Assembly: GCA_016169945.1 (NCBI GenBank)
Contig: JADLSH010000199.1
Coordinates: 3,038,001-3,102,000, forward strand
Length of the DNA: 64,000 bases
Source: Trachythela sp. YZ-2020
Taxonomy: Eukaryota > Cnidaria > Anthozoa > Malacalcyonacea > Clavulariidae
Reading direction: 5' to 3'
Numbering within the stretch: the first letter of the stretch is position 1; each line of letters opens with the position of its first letter. The translations under genes and the position numbers were made by a program. Shown piece by piece: positions 55,701 through 64,000 of the stretch. Below the pieces are notes generated by a model. That model was not told the DNA's origin, searched no databases, and was given only the letters and a program-made list of their open reading frames with translations.

Positions 55701-58195
55701 TTATTTCTACACTCCAATTGATAATTGATTCCACTTCCAAAACTAAGAATTAAAGAACACATTCTTGTTGTGAATCTGGCAATTTTCCAATTATAATATG
55801 TCAGTTTCATATATGCTGATCTTCACTAATCACTATCAAATAATGGTAATTAAACTCATTCAAATATCAGTGCTAAAAATATAACATCATGTGGTCAAGT
55901 GTGACAATGCAGTACTGTACATGGTGGTCAAATATTAGTGAAGACAGTTATTGGAAATACATAAAGTGGAAAGATTTGTTGCCATTTGATTCTTGCCCCC
56001 ATAACTGTGAATACATTTGAAGTTTAATACCATCGTGTGAAACCACAACTAATAGGGCAAGTAAACTTTACAAACCTATTTCAATCTGGCCCTAATATTA
56101 TGTAATAATAATATTAGTCTCAGGGCTTTCAGAATGATTTGAAGCAGGTGGCTGTCCCAAAAAAGTAGCCGTCTGTGACTAATAGTGATCGAGAGTAAAA
56201 AAGTTTAAAATGTAGACGAGTCTGGGCCAGTGTATGCTCTCGCATGGAAGTTTAAAAACCTGCAGAGATATAAAACTCTGCAGGAAATCTAATATCATCG
56301 CTTTTTCGACAGCAAACAAACAAAATTTACTAGGTAGCTGAAAGCTAACTCCTCTATTTGTTACTTCAAATTTGAATTAATCTTCCAAATTTAAGGGTGA
56401 ACAGACCGTGTTTGGCTAAATTCCGGGTGGAACGTCAATTTGCTTTTTTTTTGCTCTGACCAGATGAAAAGTAGCCGGCAGGAAAACTTAAAATAGCCGG
56501 AGGAACTCTGTCAGCCGCTACAAGTCTGTCGGCTTATTTTGAAAGCCCTGTAGTCTATTCTGCCTTTACATATTCTGGTAATAAGCCATAATTTTCTTAG
56601 TCCATTAATTGGTTATTAAATTGTCTTGAAACTGTAAATTTTCAACTTTATGTCAAAGTCATCATCAGACAGAATGACTTAGAAACAAAGTCGAAAATTT
56701 ACAGTTTCAAAAACTTGTCTTATTATAATTCATAAATTGAATTCCAAGATGACCTTATTCTTTGGAATCTGTTTCACAAACCTCGCTGAGCATTTTGGTC
56801 AACAACTTCATCAAGTGCATATTGCTGAACTGCACCAGGAAAGTCTTGTAGTTCTTTGCAAAAGTAAAAAAAATTACCCATTAACCCATTAGTTGGCAAT
56901 GTGCCCAGATGCACCCTACTTTAGTATTTTACTCTGTCTAATGCCAGACAATTTTACTGACCAGTCAGTGGTAGGAAAAATATTTTACTCATCTAGATCT
57001 GCTAAAATCATATAGTACGATATGCTTCTGACTCAATATTATGTAAATCAAAAACTATGTGTTTAACATATTAAGACAACATAAAAATACGAAAACATAA
57101 TTACTTACCACCTGGCAATGTAAACGTCACTAAATCTGTATAGAAATAACACGGCCAGTCTCCTTTCATTTGCCTCAAACCTTGTGCTGCTTGTTTCCGC
57201 ACACTTGCTGCAAGATCCGGGCTAACATGACATGGCATCCGTTTAAATGTCTTTCTTGATACTTCATGTGGCAACATTATAGCGAGTAGATCATCTCGGT
57301 GATATCGTATCCCCAAATGAACCAAGGTGTCACCAACCTCAAACATACCAGGACGATTTAAAACTAAAACTTCGTCGGCTGTCAACTTTCGTGCGGCACT
57401 ACCACCAGATGATAGAAACAACTTGACGGACGATGGCTCGCCTTCAACCACTCCGATACAAGCACTTAGCCACATCCAATCAGATTCCTGTAAATTGTTC
57501 TTTATCTGGTACTGTTGTGAAACAGCCGAAATGCTTGTCGCCGAAAGCCCATATATCAACTGTTCTTCGTCCTCGCTTGTGATTGGCTGAATAGCAGCCG
57601 CAACAGATTTACCTGTCGCAGGTCTGGCTTTCTGACGTCCACTCTTTTTCAAATTCAAAACATTCTGTGAGTTTTTGGTTTTTAAGATGGCTGACTCATC
57701 AGGTTTTGCTTTTAGACATAAACACAAAGAACATTTCTTGGATTTGTTCCAGTTTTCAAAAGTACATTTTGGGCATGTCCATTTTGGTTTATTCTTCGAA
57801 AACGATTTGTTTTTTTCGTTGTTATTTACAGTCAGATCATCGTGTTTCTCTGCCTGGTTTTTTGCCAATGAATCGATGGTCTTAGCCGGTGGTACAAAGT
57901 CATTTGGCCGTTCATTCATACATATTACACATTTAAAAGAGTTTTCCCAATTTAGATAAGTACAAGACAAGCAAGCCCAACGGCCTTGAAGCAAATCAGC
58001 TTGGTCAGAAGTTTCAGAACATTTACTTTTATCACTATCAGGAACTATTTTCTCTTCAATACGGTCGTTTGAATCTTGATTTAAACAATTATCCTCTCGC
58101 TTTCCCTTACACAAGGCACACTTTGTAGAAGCAGGACAATTATCGTACGTACAGGACTTACACGACCACCTAACATTCTGTTCAATTTTAGGCAT
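52721..58195 (-). CDS. ZRANB1: TRABID-type OTU deubiquitinase
   Basis: Six exons, in gene order 57109-58195, 56782-56844, 55547-55742, 54455-54699, 54144-54373 and 52721-52900, join in phase into 666 residues (human 708). The ATG is at 58195. Three NZF zinc fingers bind ubiquitin: WSCKSCTYDNCPASTKCALC, WACLSCTYLNWENSFKCVIC and WTCPKCTFENWNKSKKCSLC. An ankyrin-like ubiquitin-binding region follows (about residues 205-350, with LGIRYHRDDLLAIMLP). The A20-type OTU domain has catalytic Cys at about 416 (SAGDCLLDSICQATWG) and His at about 556 (GYTRGHFSALV), plus QDWASVLSLASQPGASLEQM and RGETLG. In other animals it cleaves K29/K33- and K63-linked chains and modulates Wnt signalling. All catalytic residues I can check are intact. 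Confidence 0.97.
52985..53260. mobile_element. foldback in the last ZRANB1 intron
   Basis: GAGCTTAAGCAAGCACGTTT and TTGTCAACACGGACGTCA (about 53000-53040) are mirrored at about 53200-53240 (TGACGTCCGTGTTGACAAAA, CGCTTGCTTAAGCTC). Confidence 0.8.
53708..53986. mobile_element. foldback with AGGGACTTGTCAGAAATTAC ends
   Basis: AGGGACTTGTCAGAAATTAC is followed by a G-run and is mirrored by a C-run then GTAATTTCTGACAAGTCCCT. The interior is C-rich (CTCCCC words). It lies in the last ZRANB1 intron. Confidence 0.82.
56121..56550. mobile_element. 430-bp DNA transposon with 6-bp target duplication
   Basis: The element begins CAGGGCTTTCAGAATGA and ends with the inverted copy (TTTTGAAAGCCCTG). TAGTCT directly flanks both sides (56115-56120 and 56551-56556). 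Subterminal words GCCGTCTGTGAC and GTCAGCCGC suggest longer imperfect symmetry. No ORF. It lies in ZRANB1 intron 2 and is non-autonomous. Confidence 0.82.
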
Positions 58196-59487
58196 ATCCC
58201 CGCGATCAATTCACGCCCGTATTTCAACTAGAATGTTCAACAAGACGGTTTATATTAGGCCTCAAAATGAACAAAAAGATAAGACCATCTTAGGACAGTG
58301 TCATTGAGTTTTTCAACAGCAAATATAACAATATTTTAACAGAAGGTCAACACAGCAATTTGTATTGTTTACCCCGTCATGTCTTTTTCTTCTTTTTTCC
58401 CCGACCTTTATACCGGCTGACTCCTGAATGTGTCATGAGCGTATTTAGGACGATAAAAAACCCTCTACTGTCATCATTTTCGCAAAAAACAAACAAGAAA
58501 TAAGGAAAGATAAACGCTTCGCCGTCACCATGATATTTAATATTTTGTTTTTGTCAAGAATATTTGGAGTCTGCGCCAGTGTCTGCGCAGAAGCATTATG
58601 ACGTCATTGTTCGGACAATATGGTTCATCTCCGTATTCTGTGATATGGCCACAGATTATTGACTATTATGTCAGTATTCTGTGATATGGCGGCGGAGGAT
58701 CGAGTTAAAAATAGTCAAATCTATATTTGTTGCAGCATTTACAGTGCAACGACTAATGATTAGAAATTGTATTGCGTTTATTATTTGAGGGACCACAATA
58801 GTCTTCTTAAATCCCGAAACCAGTATCACGTACATTTTTGGAAATATTTCTCATCCAACGTTCCGAGAATTTAAAATCACACATGACTGACACGAGTCCA
58901 AGTTTCTCATTACCAAGACAATTTATCGCGCAAAGCTATTATGAACCCTTGCGAGGCCTAGAAGCAACTTCGAGTTGGAGGGACACGCAGGATAATAAAG
59001 GCATTTTCCCCATTGTTTTAGCTGGAGCCTGGAGAAAAGGGCACTGCTAAGAAAACTTGAGGGGTGAGGGGATACACGTAGAATTTTCTGCCATTTTCCT
59101 GGCAATCCATTCAATTTCCTTCCAAAGTGGATTTTTTACTGTCAGAGGCCGAAATTTCCTTTTGTCGGGAAATATCCTGGTTTATCCTAGTTTATGAATC
59201 CACTTACCACTATGGGGCTGTCTCAAAATTTCGACACTTCCCTATATGAACTAACCAACGTAAGGAGGGGGGGTGAACTAACCAGCGTAAGGGGGGGGGG
59301 AGGTGAACAATCAACGCGAAAATGTCCTTAAATTGGAAGTGTCGATTTTTGTGATGATTTGTTATAACCAATGCCCACATAGAGCAAGTAGGAGTTAGAC
59401 AAGAATTTGGACTAAAACTGAATGCACAAAATGACTTAAATTTTGTCATTAAAACCTATGCTGAAACACCTTGGTTTCAGTGGCGTA

Positions 59488-60060
59488 ACTATTAGGGAGC
59501 TTTAGCAGTGACTACGAGTCAGGGCCTTTTTTAAGAAATCGTTAGTGGGGGGGCAATAATCGAAAAGGGGACCTAACAAGTGGATGGCCGTCAACGTTTG
59601 TCAATAAATATTATTGGTTTTGTCGTCGACGGGGATTAGTAAAAAATTTTCCTGGACTATACTATACATATTCCTTTTTTCGAAAAAAACATGTAAACCG
59701 ATCCCTTTTTTTGTGATAATCTTCCAGTAATTTTCCTCAAATTATAAAGCTTTTTTTGGCACACAAGGGACCTTCACTGGGGGGCAAAACAGCTGGGGGG
59801 GGGGGCAAAGCTGGGGCATATGAAGCCGCGTAAAAAGATTGTCCCAGTGCATTAGCTAAAAAGGTCTCTGCCGATACGACAGAGTGAGTAGCGAGATTCG
59901 AGTCACGTGTTAGTAGACAGCGTTATTCGAAATCGGCTTTGAGAGTACGAGCCGTATCAAAAATCCGTAGTCAAAAGTTCACGACTACGACGTTATGGAG
60001 ATGGCGGGAGAAGCAACACGGCGTAAGTGTGGCGGCGCAAAATGATGAATTCGCATCGTA
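59488..60060. mobile_element. disrupted copy of the 46340-type foldback
   Basis: ATTAGGGAGCTTTAGCAGTG followed by ACTACGAGTC matches the left end of the 46340 element. Related words (GTAGTCAAAAGTTCACGACT, GGAGATGGCGGGAGAAGCAA) appear only after 59940, separated by unrelated G-run-rich sequence, so the copy is broken by an insertion. Confidence 0.6.
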
Positions 60061-63010
60061 CTGATCATACAAAGTTACTACCAGGGTTCATGATGCATGA
60101 ACTGGGGGCCGGGGGCCGGAATAGCGAGCAATTGTATCACCTCAATATTTGCTATTGTTTCGAGAATTCCTCACGCCTCCTCGGCACTCGTACTTCCACC
60201 TCTCCCTAACCGAAATCTTTGAATTTTGACGTTACCCACCGCTTTTTGGTTTGGCACTACATAAGGGGGTGTGGGGCCTGAGTTTGGACAGCCGAAACAT
60301 GATCTACCAGCCACGCACACCTTAGCCAACATGGCCTAGCCTAACATTGGCAAACATACTGGTTATATCACGATATATATAAGTATAGCATATACTATAG
60401 TGACATTCTTGTATTTATTATTTCTTCTTACATATTATTCCCTATCATATTATTTCTCTACTTCAGCATTATTCTATTGAAATGCTTTATTATGCAGTAC
60501 TATTCTATAAATTTTAAAATATTCAGGAAAACAATTAAAAATAACTATGAAAACATTATGATATTACATATTATGAGTAATAATAGAGATATATATATTT
60601 ATTCAAGAACACAAAAAGCGAACATGGGTTTCGACAAATGTTACAACATTCACCCTTATCGTGGTGTAAAAATTTCCACCACTAAAAAATTTTTTTTCAT
60701 AAATGCCCCACATAATTATGTTCAATGTACACATCATCTTCACACAGAAACAAAAAAAAAAATGCCAACTCTTTAAAGTATACACCTTTTTCCTAAAATC
60801 GATTGGAACCTTATTGTGCTAAGACTTGAGCATGACTATTCTTTGTTATATAATTGGCTTTTCTTTCTGAGAGTGACTTTGGCTCTGTTCGTATTAATGA
60901 AATGCTGCTTATTTATTTTATAACAAATTGTACAAATGTGTGATGTAATTTAGGGCTTTGATATAAGCTGGAGCTAAATCACAGAGCCTAGGAGGCCAGA
61001 CTAGAGTCGCCCTTAGCCCAATATGCTTTGCTTGTCGCTTCCTCTGAAAATGTGTTCGGAATGTTATTCTGCCTGCTTTTTGCTGGGACTCTCCTTGACT
61101 TTTGTCCCAACCGCCCTGAGATTAGTGTCATAATAATTCTTTTCCGCAGAATCGTCATGAATCATGATTTAAGATAATATCGTATTGAATATGTATGAGC
61201 ATATCTCATGATATTTAGCGTGAGACACACTCGCCCTAACGCATAAACAGCGAGACACGAATCTATATTCAGTTTCTCCTTTAAGGCGATGCCTGCGGAG
61301 GAGGCTAAGTTTCTCCTAAATATCAACATTTTTCCTAATTCCGGCGTTCTAGACACGAGCGTGAAATTTACGGACTTACTGATACGCGCTAGAAGGCCTA
61401 GCACAAATCCTTTATAACGGCATGATTCCAGAACCATATAGCATGGGGAATGGCAGGGCCAGGAGAAGGGATATGGTAAATGTCATAACGTGGGAATAAG
61501 CTTACTGAAGCGGGAACTGAGGGAAGAAGGGGAAACAGGAATGTTGCCTGAGAATCTAAGAAATTAAGATTCTCTATATAAATATGTGTGTACAGAAAAT
61601 CAGTATCCTTAGGGATGGGGTTATAGGCAAATCGAGGGAACCGGTGTGAGAGTAAATAGCAAGTCTAAAGAAATTTTTAACGTTTGAAGCGCGATTGCAT
61701 ATAAATATTTAGTACTTTTAAAAAGTGAAACGAGACAATTTGGCTGTTAAATGTTGCCATTTTCTACAATTAATACACGAATAGATTGTCATAAAAACGT
61801 TTTAAATACACAATATGTGCATGGGAAAAACTCCCACACTCCTCGACACTAGACACACGCCGTGGAGTCAGTGCGTTACACAATATGCCAGATTCAGAAA
61901 CAATCGGAAACTCGTACTCTACAACCTTAACAACACGTTTTCGCAAATACATTTTGTGATTAGATTACGTTGTGCATGTGCAAAACGTTGTAGGCATGTT
62001 TTACCAACGTCACTGAAAGACTTTAGTACAACCTTCTGTAAATGTCCGTGGAACGTTAAAGCGCAACGTTGTTTTTACCAAAATTAGCAATCATTGTTCG
62101 TCACTAGTATCGAATCACAAAGTTAGACTTTGACCACGATAAATAGACCTTTGGCACAGATGTGCATGAGGACTGGTCATACTCTTTGGTTGTTCTCAAT
62201 AACTTAATGCATCGATTAAAGTTCAACAGCGGTATGTCTCAAGACTGAGATGTAACTGATGAAAGTAAGTGGACATATGCTGTTCAGTTTTATATTCACA
62301 ATTTTAATCAGTTACTAGTAGTCTAGTTGTTATAAGCTTTTGAAATGTATCAGCTGATGAGCTTTGGGATATTGATGATACCATGTTTAACACAGCAACT
62401 CTTCAAAATTTTAGGCTGTGAAACAAGTATGCCTGGCAACGAAAAGCAGCTAGCAACCGTTTGATTCAAGTGAAAGTTGTTTATAAACCTGTCTGTTTTA
62501 GAGCTAGCTAGACTAGTCTGTGGCAAATGTGGTGAATGTTCATGCAGTGATTCGGGACACATATCTTCAGAATGCGAAGTCAAGAATATATAGGCTTATA
62601 GCACACAAAAGAATAGTCTACATTCATATATTCATTATATATAATGCGTGATTTAAGGGTAAATATTGACTTAAAGAAGCTTAAAGCCATAATCGTTGGA
62701 TCAAACTCCTGCGTACACTAAGCTAACTGTATTCAAACTCCTGCGTACACGAGATTTTTATTGTTCCTTGTGTATTTCAACGCTGTGGTCTTCTACTTTG
62801 TAAATAATTGCATCAAGGCATGTTAAAATATTCCCCAGTTTGATAGTCAGAGGAAATAATACATCTTATACAACGAACTATGTGTTACTAAAACTAACAT
62901 AATTTGAAAGTAGAAAGATCAAAATATATGAAAACTCCGATACCTGGTGAATAAAACCTAAAAATACGGAGTTTAAAAATTTCAAAGTGAAAACTGTATC
63001 GAGCCACCTT

Positions 63011-63122
63011 AAAGGGGTTTTTATTGGGGAGTTATAAAGGATTGGGGAGTTATAAAGGGCGCAGGAGAATGCGCCTTTTATAACTCCCCAATCCTTTATA
63101 ACTCCCCAATAAAAACCCCTTT
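63011..63122. repeat. near-perfect 112-bp palindrome
   Basis: AAAGGGGTTTTTATTGGGGA runs into a repeated GAGTTATAAAGG word, then the centre GGGCGCAGGAGAATGCGCC. The whole left arm (about 48 bp) is mirrored on the right without mismatch that I can see. It could form a long hairpin. Confidence 0.9.
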
Positions 63123-64000
63123 CAGAGACAGACTTGGAGCAAGTCTAGAAATATAGATTTAGCATATTTTGCTTTCCTTTTTCACTTGGAACAATGCATC
63201 CTTGAAAACACTTGCGTTGTTATGGATATACAGGATCTCTGCTCTCTTGACGCGTTCAACCCTCAGTGCAATCACTCATAATTCCATTCATAAAATGAGA
63301 TTTGGTCAGTAATTAATAATAACTTACTACACAAATGGATATATAATCACAATATATTGCACTGTCACTGCCACTGAAATCCAATTTGGATCTATTTATT
63401 GAAATTTGTTGTTGGTTTATTCAAATTTGTATTTCTAAAATATCATTCATTTCGCTTGCATGCTATTTCACTTACTCTTGGTCTTCGAGTCTGAGTAGGA
63501 TTAACAGCTCTCCGTCACGGAAATTAATGTTTTTCTTACTATTACTTTGTTTCGCTTACTGTAACTTGTCTCAGAGTTTGGAATATACCTTTCTACTAGA
63601 AATACATGCTTGCAGTAACCCCTCGCCCCAGCTGAACATTGCCAGACATTACACTCCAAAACATTACTATTGCTAATCTTTTTTATCAAAAAATCTGCCA
63701 TGCAAAGGTTGTAGGCGAGTCGGATATCTGCGTTCAAAACAATTTTTTGGCATAGAAAACAAAATTGGATCCTTGGCTCACACCCCTCTTCACGACGCAA
63801 TCAAAGGCTATCGCCAAATGAAATGTTTTACCTGACGTAATCACTGTGGCTTCCTTTTAAATTTGCCATTAAAAGAGTGGAAGGAAACAATATTATTTTG
63901 GGAAATTTATTTTGAAAGAATAAAAAATGGAAATTTTGTTTCAAGAAGAGGAAGCACAGTAGCCATGGCAACACGATAAAATAAACTTCTTTTCTGGAGT

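Larger units (their letters stand above)
58196..64000. other. gene-poor right end of the window
   Basis: The first several hundred bases should contain the ZRANB1 promoter; the repeated words GTATTCTGTGATATGGC lie near 58635 and 58675. Beyond that I found G-run fragments (59260-59310, 59780-59815), a start of the 46340-type foldback (59488-59520) with decayed remains to 60060, a palindrome (63011-63122), and AT-rich sequence. Reading frames at 58838-59050, 60477-60776, 61815-62087 and 63501-63800 have no domain I recognise. Confidence 0.5.

Noticed and set aside
58838..59050. 70-codon plus-strand frame upstream of ZRANB1
   Set aside because: No recognised domain and no splice context; left as unexplained intergenic sequence.

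Overview
This is animal nuclear DNA, AT-rich and intron-rich. Its multi-exon genes have GT-AG introns and encode conserved metazoan proteins: PLPBP, RABEPK, TMEM129, MAP9 and ZRANB1/TRABID. They sit in a dense litter of short foldback (MITE-like) elements, tRNA-derived SINEs, LINE tails and minisatellites. A secreted PAN/Apple-like + EGF + fibrinogen-like gene, together with this style of repeats, points to an invertebrate, most likely a cnidarian (anthozoan). That taxonomic call is inference.

Layout. (1) 1-1876: repeats. (2) 1877-5912 (+): secreted PAN-like/EGF/fibrinogen-like gene, three exons found, with a purine-only minisatellite in intron 1. (3) 5913-7069: degenerate LINE 3' end and foldbacks. 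(4) 7070-12113 (-): PLPBP, seven exons; the last expected exon is not visible. (5) 12114-19047: intergenic, with a 1.55 kb hAT-like transposon and one orphan signal-peptide exon. (6) 19048-26893 (+): a 146-residue calmodulin-like protein with four EF-hands. Its second visible intron has been invaded by a ~4.4 kb terminal-inverted-repeat element carrying a broken papain-fold (herpesvirus tegument DUB-like) protease gene. (7) 29688-37443 (-): RABEPK, seven exons, with a 40-bp minisatellite of more than 1 kb in intron 4. (8) 37444-37892: probable bidirectional promoter. (9) 37893-41288 (+): TMEM129, four exons. (10) 42362-50517 (+): MAP9-like microtubule-associated protein, seven exons. (11) 52721-58195 (-): ZRANB1/TRABID deubiquitinase, six exons. 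(12) 58196-64000: repeat-rich, with no recognised gene.

The genes are not an operon. RABEPK and TMEM129 are head to head 449 bp apart; both act in membrane traffic or quality control, but co-regulation is only inferred. All exon chains were assembled by hand from splice sites and reading phase. Phase is consistent through every chain; RABEPK, TMEM129, MAP9 and ZRANB1 are closed from start to stop, the first gene lacks its upstream start exon, and PLPBP lacks its last exon.

The most notable items are the protease-bearing transposon with asymmetric 86-bp subterminal arrays; the apparent loss or displacement of the PLPBP phosphate-binding exon; a tandem array next to RABEPK that seems to contain degenerate copies of its last-exon tail; a SINE abutting that exon's 3' splice site; and several multi-copy MITE families with clear ends.
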